Below, in pieces: positions 42,061-53,500 of a stretch of 64,000 bases of DNA. Source of the DNA: Entamoeba histolytica HM-1:IMSS. Its lineage: Eukaryota > Evosea > Mastigamoebida > Endamoebidae. The translations under genes and the position numbers were made by a program. The stretch covers positions 3,377-67,376 of the forward strand of contig NW_001914913.1 of NCBI RefSeq assembly GCF_000208925.1. The letters run 5' to 3'. Under the pieces are notes generated by a model that was not told the DNA's origin, searched no databases, and was given only the letters and a program-made list of their open reading frames with translations. Within the stretch, counting starts at the first letter, position 1. Every line of letters begins with the position of its first letter.

Positions 42061-42612
42061 TTAACTAAATAATTGACTTCAATTAAAAATGATATTTCTT
42101 TTCTTTATAACTTCTGAGAAGTAAACATAAACTACACAAATACCATCATTAACTTTTGAAGGTTAGGTTATTGCTTTTTTAGTCTTTTTATCGTTCCAAA
42201 TATATTAACAAAAGTGAATCTAAAAACAATTCATTATATAATACATCTTTGAAATTAAAAAATTAGTATCAAGTTGAACATCTTTATGAATTAAAATATA
42301 TATATGTCTATGTTGTTTGAATTGGTTTTTATTGACTAAAGGTATTATTAATATATGAATTAAACAGGTTTTAAGTATTTTTGTAATTGTATGATAACAA
42401 AAATAAATAATAATATATCTGGGACTAGACGTTTATATTCTTTCATCCGTTCTGACTCTCTATTGTTTAATTTTAGTAGGAAAAGATAAAGAAGAAGAAG
42501 GAAATGAGAATGTTAAAGATAATTTGATTCTTTTTTTGAAGTAATAGTTAATATATAGTAAAATATATTATAATTAATATACTATTAAATAACAAAAAAA
42601 AGTAAATAAAAA
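42061..42612. other. AT-rich spacer
   Basis: No frame supported. A short GC-richer part at about 42420-42470 (GGGACTAGACG..., CATCCGTTCTGAC) is unlike its surroundings but codes for nothing I recognise. Confidence 0.35.
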
Positions 42613-42650
42613 GGGTTTAAATATAGAACTATTCATCAAAATAAGAACTT
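42613..42650 (+). promoter_or_regulatory. Core promoter of the disordered-protein gene
   Basis: GGGTTTAAATATAG at about 42613-42626, GAACTA at 42626-42631 and a second GAACTT at 42645-42650, 29-34 nt ahead of the ATG. Two GAAC boxes in one promoter. Confidence 0.55.
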
Positions 42651-42678
42651 AATAAATCAAAATTCTGTTTAACTGGTT

Positions 42679-44526
42679 ATGTCAAAAAGTGAAAACTTTA
42701 AACCATTCAAATTAAATCAACAACAAAACATTAAAAAACCTTTATTTCATAGTAATTTTACGAGTAAATTGGTTCTTGGAAAAAAACCAATTACAATAAA
42801 AACACAAAATAATGATTTAAAAAAACCTTTCACTATACATCCAAGAAACTTTACATCACATAAACCAAAAGAAGAAATTCATATTGATTCTTTCTCAATT
42901 GAAGAAGTTTCACAACATCAAAATGAAGACTATGATATTTCAATTGAGTCATATTCACAAAAAGAAGAAGAGCTCAAAAAGTATATGAAAGATGATGATG
43001 AAGAAATAACTCAATTATTAAGTCAGTCAGTATTTAAAAGAACACCAAAACCTTCTGACACTTCTCTTTCTTATGAAGAAAAAAATAATTTAACACAACC
43101 ATCGAGTGATGATAGTTGGAAAACAGTTAGTGTTCAAAAATTCACTAAAGAATGTCCTCAAATTTATCATTTAGAAAATATTACTACATCATTATCATTA
43201 AACAAACAAATAGAAGATAGTAAATTGAATTCAAAAGTTTTATTAAAGAATTCACAAATACCTATTGAACAAGAAAATAAACAAAAGACATACGATTTAT
43301 CAACAGAATCTTGTAGTCCAAAAATAACAACAGAGTCATTTGGTTCATTATCATTAAAAGGTATAGAATCATTATTTACAAATAAAATATTAGAACCTAA
43401 CATTTTAAATAATAATACTGTTTCTTTGGAAGAAAGCCAACATAAAGAAGAACAAAATGGTTCAATGACTATTGAAGAAAATATAAAAGATGAACATAAT
43501 GAACTTGAATTAGAAGATGTAGTAAGACAAGTTGATAAATACAATGAAATAGAACAGAAAGAAATATTTATTGATGACAAACAAGATAAATGGGAAAGTA
43601 TGGAAATTACTACTTATCAAGAACAAAAACAGGATGATCATTCTCTTTCTTCAGCAACAGAATTATCTCAAAGATGCTCTATGGAATGGGCTAAAGATGA
43701 GTATGAAGAGAATAAACTACAAGAAACAATTCAATCAATTAGAGATCTAAAGAGTGAGTCTCGTATAGATAATTTATCTGATACAAATAATATTCAAGTA
43801 ACATTATTAAATAAAGAAGATATTTTAAAACAACGAGATGGTATATTATTCTATAAGAAGTTTAATTCAATTGAACATAGTTCACAAGTTGATAGTGACT
43901 TCAAATTTGGTAAACCTTGTAATAAAGAATGGAAAATAGTTACTTATAACAAAGAACCATTTATTATCAATAAAAGTAATTATTCTATTTATCTAGCAAC
44001 ATGTGGTAAATTAGTTTTTTTTGCTATTAAACCATCATCTCCTAATAAATGTCCATTAAAGGTAGAAATAGATGATTGTGTGTTTATTCATAATGACCCT
44101 CCTATTTATTTTATCAATGAATGTAATATTATTGATTCAATGTCATTAAGTTCAGTTCCATTATCATTAAAACTAATGTATAATCACCATATTAAAGAAG
44201 TCCAAGTAATTGCTGAGAAAAAAATACCATGTCTTAATTCAATTGTAAATATTGACTGTGAATTTAATGAAACAATAATACTAAATTGTCAAATTGTACA
44301 ACAGCTCTCATTTAATATTCCAGACACTTTATTTGGAGAAGTAGCGGCAATAGTTAAAGAAGAAGGAAAGGGATATATTTTTATTTTTCCAAAAAATACT
44401 TGGGGTTATGTTAATGAATATTGTTCAACAGAGTCTAAAAGAATGAAAGGAATTTATATAAGGGACTTATATTTAAATTTATCTACAAGTGCAGTACCAA
44501 TATATAGATTTCAATGTTTAATTTAA
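42679..44526 (+). CDS. Large protein with disordered N-terminus and C-terminal strand-rich domain
   Basis: 615 residues. About the first 380 are low-complexity, rich in Lys, Glu, Ser, Gln and Asn, with repeated acidic clusters; they are likely unstructured. From about 395 to the end the pattern becomes alternating hydrophobic (for example IYLATCGKLVFFAIKP, SSVPLSLKLMY, GKGYIFIFPKNTWGY), suggesting a folded beta domain of about 220 residues. No signal peptide, membrane helix or known motif. I cannot name it. A regulatory or scaffold protein would fit. Confidence 0.65.
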   Translation: MSKSENFKPFKLNQQQNIKKPLFHSNFTSKLVLGKKPITIKTQNNDLKKPFTIHPRNFTSHKPKEEIHIDSFSIEEVSQHQNEDYDISIESYSQKEEELKKYMKDDDEEITQLLSQSVFKRTPKPSDTSLSYEEKNNLTQPSSDDSWKTVSVQKFTKECPQIYHLENITTSLSLNKQIEDSKLNSKVLLKNSQIPIEQENKQKTYDLSTESCSPKITTESFGSLSLKGIESLFTNKILEPNILNNNTVSLEESQHKEEQNGSMTIEENIKDEHNELELEDVVRQVDKYNEIEQKEIFIDDKQDKWESMEITTYQEQKQDDHSLSSATELSQRCSMEWAKDEYEENKLQETIQSIRDLKSESRIDNLSDTNNIQVTLLNKEDILKQRDGILFYKKFNSIEHSSQVDSDFKFGKPCNKEWKIVTYNKEPFIINKSNYSIYLATCGKLVFFAIKPSSPNKCPLKVEIDDCVFIHNDPPIYFINECNIIDSMSLSSVPLSLKLMYNHHIKEVQVIAEKKIPCLNSIVNIDCEFNETIILNCQIVQQLSFNIPDTLFGEVAAIVKEEGKGYIFIFPKNTWGYVNEYCSTESKRMKGIYIRDLYLNLSTSAVPIYRFQCLI

Positions 44527-44617
44527 TACGTTAATTATAAGATAGTCATTGACATACTTCATTAATAAACCTCAAAAAAATTTAAGAAAAAAAGAACTTA
44601 AAAAATTTATAAAATAA

Positions 44618-45643
44618 ATGCAAATTGGAATTGATGAAAATGATCCTAATATTCTTCATTTTAATGTTGAAATTGAAGGTGGAAAAACTTGTGATTTAAA
44701 GTATAGAATTGGTGACAATGTGTTTACAGCAGCACAAGATTTTTTAACACAAAATAATTTACCACAACATCATCTAGACACTGTCGCTCATTTCATTACA
44801 GAAAATACACAAGGGTTTAAACCACAAACAACTATTTTACCTGCTTTACAAAGAAAAAAATTCCCTATTAAAAATTATGAAAAATTACAAGAATTACTTA
44901 GAGTTGGATGTCGTACTGATAATGAACTTATTGCAATTGCTACAATGGCTCAATTCATTAAATCTGGGAAAGGGTTTTATTTAACAATTGAAATGAAAAC
45001 AGCTATTGCTATTTTACTTGATTATGCTCTTCAACACCATGAAATATTACCACCACTTTTTGATCTTTTTGGAGGATTATGTCTTAAATGTCTTGATTCT
45101 GTTAAATATTTTGAAACTATTTCTGCTTATTCTCAACTTTTTGGTGTTGTCTCTTCAATGATAGATAATGGCACAATCACAATGCCTATTAAAATCATGT
45201 TTATCAAATTTTTAGCAAATAGTTTCATTACTACTCCACCTGAAATGTATATGAATATGGTTTATTCAACATATGGTAAATTATTACCATTTTTGCTTAA
45301 TGAAATGACTCTTGCTGTAACTAATAATAATTTAAATATGCAAGGAGCTATTGCTGGTGTAGTTTTAAATTTATCAATAAGTGCAATTAATTCAAGTATT
45401 GCTGGAATGCTTGCAGATGGGTTATATGAATTAGCATCACAACTTTATGTTATTTCTAATGATGAAACAATTAGAGCAATTCTTTTACTTTCTATTGGTA
45501 ATTTCATTAAACAAGATGTACTTGCTAGAAATGAATTTATAAAGAAAGAAGAATTAATAACAAGTATTAAAGCTTCACAAAACCAAAACATTCAAGCAAT
45601 ATGGAAAGAGATAAATGAATTAATCTATGGAGTAAGTAATTGA
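44618..45643 (+). CDS. PFU and PUL domain protein (Doa1/Ufd3/PLAA-like without WD40)
   Basis: 341 residues. The N-terminal PFU-like domain (about 5-65) has the line DLKYRIGDNVFTAAQDFLTQNNLPQ followed by HHLDTVAHFI. After it the PUL armadillo-type domain (about 75-341) shows YEKLQELLRVGC and repeated helical pairs. In yeast Doa1 and human PLAA these follow a WD40 propeller and bind ubiquitin and Cdc48/p97. Here the propeller is missing, so only the ubiquitin- and Cdc48-binding half is present. A separate WD40 partner is possible. GAACTT at 44594-44599 lies before the start. Confidence 0.8.
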   Translation: MQIGIDENDPNILHFNVEIEGGKTCDLKYRIGDNVFTAAQDFLTQNNLPQHHLDTVAHFITENTQGFKPQTTILPALQRKKFPIKNYEKLQELLRVGCRTDNELIAIATMAQFIKSGKGFYLTIEMKTAIAILLDYALQHHEILPPLFDLFGGLCLKCLDSVKYFETISAYSQLFGVVSSMIDNGTITMPIKIMFIKFLANSFITTPPEMYMNMVYSTYGKLLPFLLNEMTLAVTNNNLNMQGAIAGVVLNLSISAINSSIAGMLADGLYELASQLYVISNDETIRAILLLSIGNFIKQDVLARNEFIKKEELITSIKASQNQNIQAIWKEINELIYGVSN

Positions 45644-45690
45644 ATTTTAACTATTAAAATAAGATTTAAATTTCACAGTCAATTATATTA

Positions 45691-48600
45691 TTACTTCTCA
45701 AATGTTTGTTGTAATAAAGCAACAAGATCTTTAAATGAATTTATTTTGTTAATAGAATAGGATTGAATGAATTGAGAGATTAATGGTTGGTCATTTCTTC
45801 TATCTGAAGCAAGTTGAAGAATAGATTTATGATAATTCAGTCGAAGTTCAAATGATTTTGATCTTGTTTCAAGATCCGATTCAGTGTTATACATAATAAG
45901 AGTAATATAATATCTATTATCTACTGCTTCTATTAAATTAAAGTCATAAAGATGTTTAAATTTATCTCTACATAAAGAAGATGTACAAAATGTAATTAAT
46001 GGCTCAAAGTCATTAATTATTTTAATTGTAAATGGAGTTGGTTTTTTACACATCAATGCCATAACATTTTTTGCATCAATAAAATTACCACTTTTAAATG
46101 GGTTAGAGAACCTAATATTAAAGTAACGAGTTAAACAATCATTGTGTTGACTTTGAGTTAAAGTTGTTAAGAAAGGAACATCATTATTAATAACTGAAGG
46201 AATTTTTAAGAAAAGGTCAGGTCGAATAATAATTTTATAACACCTTCCTTCTTGAGTTTTTGTTGGATTAATAAAAACAAATTCAATCATCAATAAGAGA
46301 TGAATCAGTGATAATAATATTTTCATATATTTTTCAGCTTCAGATATTTTAAATTGAATTGGAATTTGTTTTAATGTATCTCTAAAGACTTCCATAGGGA
46401 ATTTTTTCTTTCCAATAGTATCTAACCAACGAGAAAAGAATGACATAGTTTTTTCTTCTAATTTAGTATTAAAAGAAAATATCATAACAAAATTTTGTTG
46501 AGTTACTTTTTCATTTTCGGTATTAACAAAAATTGTTACAGAAGTAAACTCGGTAATAGATATTGAAACACATGATGTATTAATTGAAGAAAATAATTTT
46601 ATTAACCCATCAAAATATAATACAAATGATGAAAGACTATTTTGAATACATCCACAATCTTTTAATAATACAGTTTTTCTATTTGATATTTCATTATCTG
46701 GTGAATCAATAAAATCAAATTTTATTAATTCATTTAAATGTTGATATTTTTTATCAAGACTAACAGTAAATTGAACAGAATCAAATGTTTCGGATTCAAA
46801 ACAAATATAAAATCCATTAAATGATATTGTATTTTCATTGAAATATTCTACTTTATCAATAACTTTATTTACAAAGGATATTAAATGAATAAATTTAATC
46901 AATCTTTTAACATTTCTTTTAACATCTTGTTCTACATCACTTTTTGGAACAGATAATTTCATTTTTTTATCAATTAATTGAAATCCTTCTCCACCTTTAA
47001 ATTTGTTTAAAATATTAATTGAACAATTATTTAATTCAACTATCATAGCAAAATTCCTTTCTTCTGGTGGTTGTTCTACAATAACAACAAAAGGTAAATT
47101 TCTATTTAAAAGAATAAATCCAGTTTTATTTTTTAGAGATGTAACAAGTGTTGATCCTGTTGTAGATATTCCATTAAAAATATCTTTAAAACATTCTAAA
47201 TAAATCTTTGTTGAATATTTAGTGTATGACTCTTGACAAAAAACTGTTATTTTCTCAACACATTTCATTGAACTAATGTTATTATTAAATACTTCTTTTG
47301 AACATGAACAATAATTAACACTTTCCCCTTTAAATCCAACACAAATTAAATTTTCTTCAGGTGTTTTAGAAATAATAAAACATAAATATCTATTCTCTGA
47401 TACCTGAATTTTAAATGGTAACCCAGAACATTCTTTATAATTTTGGTCTTGTATATCAATACATTTTGGCTTTAATATTTCTCCTTTAATTTGTTCAAAT
47501 TTATTTGTATGACCAGCAATTAATTTTAATGTATCTTCATTTAATATTTCTAAATGCATTTTTTTAAAGAATGTTTTTGCTACTATAAATGTTTGTAAAT
47601 AATGTGCATGTATATAAAGATCTTCAAATAAATAATTACTTTTATCAATATTTGTCGTTGAAAATAAATCAGAATAATAATTTAATAATTTTTGAGAAAT
47701 ATATGGTGATATTAAATTTATTTTACCTGTAAATGGAGATACACTAATAGTATTTAATACTGGTTCTTTTGTTTGTCCATTTTTAGATAATTGTTCATTC
47801 ATCTTTTTCTCATATATTATAGCACTTTCTTTTGAAACTAAAGATAATTGTTCTTCTAATGAATAATTAAGATTCTATAAATTAGTATGAATATAATTAC
47901 TTAAATAAATGAAAAAAACAAACAAAGAGTGTTGAAGGTAAATTAGGACTATGACTTATTTCAATTGATGTTGTTAAATTATTTAATCGATATTCTAAAC
48001 AATAATTATTATTCCAATAAAATATTTGTAAAACACGATCATTATTAATTATAACAATCTTTGATGTTATATGAGGATAAAGAAGTCTTAAAGAAGGTGA
48101 TTGACTTTCTCGAAATAATGAATCAAAATATTTATTTTTTGAAATAATTATTAATTGATCAATTAATGTTTGGATTGGATTTAATGAATATTCTGGTTGA
48201 GTTCTTAAATTCCGATTATGTAAATTAATAGTTTCATCTGATGCAACAGTTTCATTTGGTGTATAAAAATTTAAATGAACAATTTTCCATTTTAATGAAT
48301 CATTATTAAACAACGCATCTAAATTTGCTATTGTTAACCAAACATTAAATGAATTTCTCACATATAAATATAACATTCCACCAATAACATTAATACTATT
48401 ACAATCAATAGTATTATAATTTGTATAATAATATTTCCATATCCTTCTTTCAATGAGTGTATTAATTTTATTAAAATTAGGTAGACAGACTGGAATGGAT
48501 GGAAGAGGGTATGTAGCTTCAAGAAGAACTTGAAGTGCAATAGAAATTTCAGGAATTCTTTTTCTCATTAACACATCTTGTTTTGCATTACAAACCAATT

Positions 48601-48859
48601 TTTTTACAGTTGTATGTAATTGAATAATTGACTGTTGACAAGTCCAATTAAAATTATCAATGTCATGAAGAACAGGATTCCGTCCTAACCACCGTGTCAA
48701 AACAAGTAATTTTCCAAGTGTATGAATTCCACATTCTAATGCTTGAATTATTTCATCTCGTTCTCCAGAATTAATTCCTTTAGAAATATTATGTGTTAAA
48801 GAAGCAATGGTATTTTTAATGATTGTAATGAGTGATCCTGTTTGTGTAGTGACTTCCAT
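45691..48859 (-). CDS. MED14: Mediator complex subunit 14 (two exons)
   Basis: Exon 1 (47924-48859) and exon 2 (45691-47874) join over a 49-nt intron at 47875-47923 (GTTTGTT...ATAG, phase 0), giving 1,039 residues. Exon 1 carries the MED14 N-terminal pattern: LGKLLVLTRWLGRNPVLHD, then IPEISIALQVLLEATYPLPSIP and a strand-rich stretch. MED14 is the backbone that joins head, middle and tail modules of Mediator, the link between activators and RNA polymerase II. The C-terminal 700 residues are divergent, as is usual. Its identification supports a substantial Mediator in Entamoeba. GAAC lies 22 nt ahead of the ATG (48878-48881). Confidence 0.72.
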
Positions 48860-48884
48860 TGACTGAATATTTAAGTTGTTCTTC

Positions 48885-49229
48885 TTTTTTTATCTTTTTA
48901 AATTAAAAAACATTTTTAGTGTTATTTTGTTATATATATCATTATTTATTATTTTAAATTAATTTGTTTTTATTGTATTTTTTTTTTGTTATTAAAAAAA
49001 GAAGAATATTCCGAATAAAATTTTCTCTCTGTAATACAATTTTAAAAAAGTATTGATTTGTTTGTTGGCATTTGAATAATATAATATTAATATTTACTAT
49101 TTGAAAACAAATAATTTTTGTTTAGACACATTTGTAATACTTCTATTAACGATAAGTATTTTCATTTGATATTATATAACACAAAATCATTAAGTTTTAA
49201 AATTGAAAAAATTATTACTTGTTGACTTA
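48885..49229. other. Divergent promoter region between MED14 and the BspA-like gene
   Basis: About 350 nt of AT-rich DNA. Contains GAACTC at 49230-49235 at its right edge, 21-26 nt before the BspA-like ATG. No gene. Confidence 0.45.
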
Positions 49230-49255
49230 GAACTCTAAAAAATAAATAAAACCCA

Positions 49256-50407
49256 ATGTCTTCAATACAATTAGATAAATCATTAATGCCTGTTGTTTGC
49301 CAATATATTACAGAACCTACAGACTTATTAAATATCATTCAAGTTTCAAAAAAATTTAGAGAAACTCTTGATAGTTATACCTCTAATCCTATTCCACTCA
49401 CTGTTAAGAACAGAAAATTATTCACTAATATAACTACTCAAAACATTCATTCTCAATTTGAGATGAGGTTTTTTGATGGTAATATTAAGAAGTTTTATAT
49501 TCTTTATCCAGTAACTTATAACGCTTTTTTAAATGAAAAAGAAAATGGAAATGAATGTAAAATAGTTACTTATACTACAAAAGATAGAAGGCGCTATGGA
49601 AATGAAATTCCTCCAATGATATCTGTTATTGAACAAAAAGCATTTGATGGATGTGAACTTATAACTTCTATTAATATTCCACCCTCAGTAAAGATTATTG
49701 ATAATGAAGCTTTTAATCATTGTCCTTATTTAACATCAATTGTTTTACCATCTTCACTAAAACGTTTAGGCTACATGGCTTTTGGTGGAAGTTCATCATT
49801 GACACGTATTGAAATTCCTGAGAGTGTTACAAAAATTGATACTTCATGTTTTGGAGGATGTGGAGCAACTGCAATAGAATTACCACATTCATTGTCATTT
49901 TTAGGAAAAACTGCATTTATTGATTGTACTAATTTACAGTCAATTACTTTACCTTCAACAATTACATCTCTTGAAGGAACATTTAATGGATGTTCAAGTC
50001 TTAAAGAAATTAACCTTCCTTCTAAATTAGTTCAAATTCAAAGTCAAGTATTTGAAGGATGTTCTTCATTAGAATCAATTCATATTCCATCAACAGTAAC
50101 ATGGATTGGTTATAATGCTTTTAAAGGTTGTGGATTAACATCTATAGAATTACCACCTAATGAAGATGGTATTGGTTGTTATTGTTTTGCTAATTGTTCA
50201 AAATTAGTATCAGTCTCAATTCCATCAACTCTTTCTTGTGTAAGTAGTATGTGCTTTGCTAATTGCGTTTCTTTAACTTCACTTCATTTACAAAACCAAT
50301 CTATTAAATTAAAGAAGAGTTGTTTCTTTAATTGTTTAGCACTAAAAGAAGCATGTCAAACAGTACCACTTTATTGTTTTGATGACACTGAACATATTGG
50401 TTGTTGA
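49256..50407 (+). CDS. BspA-like leucine-rich repeat protein
   Basis: 383 residues. A short N-terminal domain (1-110) is followed by about ten 23-residue LRR_5 repeats with the pattern F-x-x-C-x-x-L-x-x-I-x-I/L-P-x-S-V/L-x-x-I (for example AFDGCELITSINIPPSVKII). These are the TpLRR/BspA-like repeats, greatly expanded in Entamoeba and Trichomonas and thought to have come from bacteria. There is no signal peptide; some family members nevertheless reach the surface. Function unknown; one member has been linked to the plasma membrane. Confidence 0.9.
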   Translation: MSSIQLDKSLMPVVCQYITEPTDLLNIIQVSKKFRETLDSYTSNPIPLTVKNRKLFTNITTQNIHSQFEMRFFDGNIKKFYILYPVTYNAFLNEKENGNECKIVTYTTKDRRRYGNEIPPMISVIEQKAFDGCELITSINIPPSVKIIDNEAFNHCPYLTSIVLPSSLKRLGYMAFGGSSSLTRIEIPESVTKIDTSCFGGCGATAIELPHSLSFLGKTAFIDCTNLQSITLPSTITSLEGTFNGCSSLKEINLPSKLVQIQSQVFEGCSSLESIHIPSTVTWIGYNAFKGCGLTSIELPPNEDGIGCYCFANCSKLVSVSIPSTLSCVSSMCFANCVSLTSLHLQNQSIKLKKSCFFNCLALKEACQTVPLYCFDDTEHIGC

Positions 50408-50569
50408 ATAATAATTGAATAACAATTAAATTTTGTTATTTATTTTTTTTTTAAACCCTTTTATGTTTTTAATAATTGTTTTTAAGAATAACATTTTTTT
50501 TTGTTATAAAAGAAAAAAAAGAAGGAAAATCAAAGAACTCAAAAATATAAGAAAAGAGTATTTTCTAAT

Positions 50570-53500
50570 ATGAGTCAATCCCATATTTTCCTTATTAAAT
50601 CAATACAAGAAATATGCCAATGTGTTCAAAAGAAACAAAATAAATTATTGGAATTATGTGGAATATTAAAACATCAAATTAAATCAAATAGTTATGGTGA
50701 TGAGTTAATGACTGGTAAGCAAGACTTAATTTCACCAATTCTTGAAATTACAGAAGAGTCATTTAACGCTAGAAATTTACAAATGTGTTGTAAAGCTATT
50801 GATTTAATTGATAAATTATTATTGTATCAAGCTATTAAACATGTAGAAATTACATATAAAAATCAATCAGTTGATGTATTAGTTGTATTAATTAATATGC
50901 TTTCATCAATGTTTAAATATAATGGAAATATAACGAATTTATATGTTGCTAAATGTTTAACAACTATTGTTGATAAATTCTCTTCTACATTAAACGCTCC
51001 ATTTATTATTGAAGTATTTAAAATTATCTATGACATGTATATTATTACTCCATCTATTGATACAAATAATGGAGCATATCAAATGTGTATTGGTAGAATT
51101 GTTGATATTATCCTTTCTAAAATGGGTCAAAAAAGTGAAGTTAATGGAGAATTATTAAAAGGAAATATTCAACAAGGAATTTCTTTATTTACTTGTTTAT
51201 GTCAATATGCAACAACTAATTGGAGTGAACGTACATTAAATATAAATGCATATAATCAATTTATTCAATCAATTACACATGAGGCAAAATCACAATTAAA
51301 TCAAAAATCAAAGCAATCAATATTTATGCTTCTTCAATCTTATTTAGAAAAATATCCAGAAAGCCTTATTTCATTTGAATTTATTACAAGTAAATTTGTT
51401 GCTGATCTTACTGATGTTATCCTTTCAAATGCAACTGAATATACAAAACAAATTACTTTATCTACAATTAAATTACTTAAAATTAGTATTATTCGATTTA
51501 GAAAATTCATGAGAATTAACTTAGGTATAATATTCACAAAAGTTATTAACCAAATATTAGGTTCTAAAGTTATTGAACATCAAAGAATGGTGTTAGAATT
51601 ATTAAAAGAAATTTTAAAGACAGATGGTTTTTGTATTGAATTATTTGTTAATTATGACTGCGATGAAAGTAGTCCAAATGTCTTTGAAGATATGACAAAT
51701 GGAATAGTTTTATCATTGAAAATTCCTTCATTAAGTTCACTTGCTCTTGATGTTCTTTATATTATTTATGTTACATTAGTTAATGCAACGGAAAAATGGG
51801 AAGAAAACCTTCATTCATTAATCAAAGAAGAAGATCCAGTTATTCCACTTTCAAGTATTGATATTGTTCAACTCAAAGAAAAGAAAAAAATAATTTCTGA
51901 TGGATTATTGCTTTTTGAAAAATCCCCAAAGAAAGGTGTAGAATTCTTTATTGAAAAAGAATTATGTACTTCATCTGCTCAAAGTATTGTTCATTTTCTT
52001 CATCATCTTAATGGACTAAATAGAAAAGCTTTTGGAGAATATCTTGGAGGAGCTGGAGAATTAAATAAAGAATGTTTGACTGAATTATTAAAGATGATTG
52101 ATATGAAAGATGTTGAAATTGATGAAGCTTTAAGATTAATGTTTGATACTTTTGTTATGGGAGGTGAAGGACAAGTTGTTGAACGAGTTATTGGTGCATT
52201 TTCTGCACGATATTGTGAATGTAATCCAACAGGATATGGTGGAATAACTCAAGATGAATTGTATCAATTAGCAATGTCTATTATTTGTTTGGCAACAGAA
52301 ACACATAATCCTAGTGCAAAGATTAAAGCATTTGATACTTTTGAAAAGTTCAAAGATGTTGTCACAACTGAAAAAGGATTTAATATTAAAATGGATGACC
52401 AACCATTAAAAGGTATTTTTGAACGTGTTGTAGCAACACCATTTGCTATTGTACAAAAAGATGAATCTTCAAAAAAGACATTCTTCTTACAAGATCAAGG
52501 CAAATATCAAATAGAAAAATCTCATGAAGTAGTAAGAGAGATTCATATTTTTATTTATAAGAATTTATGTAAAGAAGTTATGGAATATTGTTTTGTTAAT
52601 AATGACAATCAAATAATGACAAAAGGAGTTATGATATTACAATCAGCTGTTCATTTAAGTTCAATTTTCTTCCTTGAAGAAGCTTTAGAATATCTTATTC
52701 AAATAATGAGGTCATTAGCATGTATTGACCAACCTCAATTTATTGAAGAACGACATCTTATGGTAATTAGAGGATTATTAAGCATTCCTCATAATGATGG
52801 AGAATTTTTATTAGTTGGATGGACACCATTTTTAAGATGTTTATTTGAAATAGAACGGTTAAGACAAATTGCTTCTGGTTGGGGAGAACAATCAATTAAT
52901 GTTGACCAAATTCAAGGACCTTTCTCATTCCCTATAGAATATGAATTTGGTAAACGTCCACATCATGAATCTCTTCATCCATCAGTAGTTATTACTGAAA
53001 TTGAAATATCTGAAATAAATGAAGTATTTTATGAAAGTGGTTCTTTAGGGCATCGTGCAGCAAAAGCATTCTTTAGATCATTATGTGAAATTATTTTAGA
53101 ACAAATAGATCAAAGATCTCCTGGATTATTTGCGTTCCAAGCTCTTGTTGTTGCTGCATCCAGTAACAAACAACGAAGTGAAAATCATTGGGCACCGTTT
53201 TGGGATTCTTTAAATTCATTATTTAAAAAATGTTGTATGCATCCAAATGATATTGTTTCAATGGGAGCAATTGACTGTTTGAGGCAGTTAATTACAATGT
53301 TTAGTGATATGAAAGAGGAAAATTGTCAAAATCAGGAAAGAGCACTTGAGCCATTTGTTCGTGTTATAGCAGATCATCCAATAATAGTAGTAAAAGAGTT
53401 AGTCATTGCATGTTTAAAAAGATTAATAGGAAATGTTAATTGGTTAAATAATATCAAATCAGGATGGAAAGTATTAATTCAGTGTGTACGATTTGCAGCT

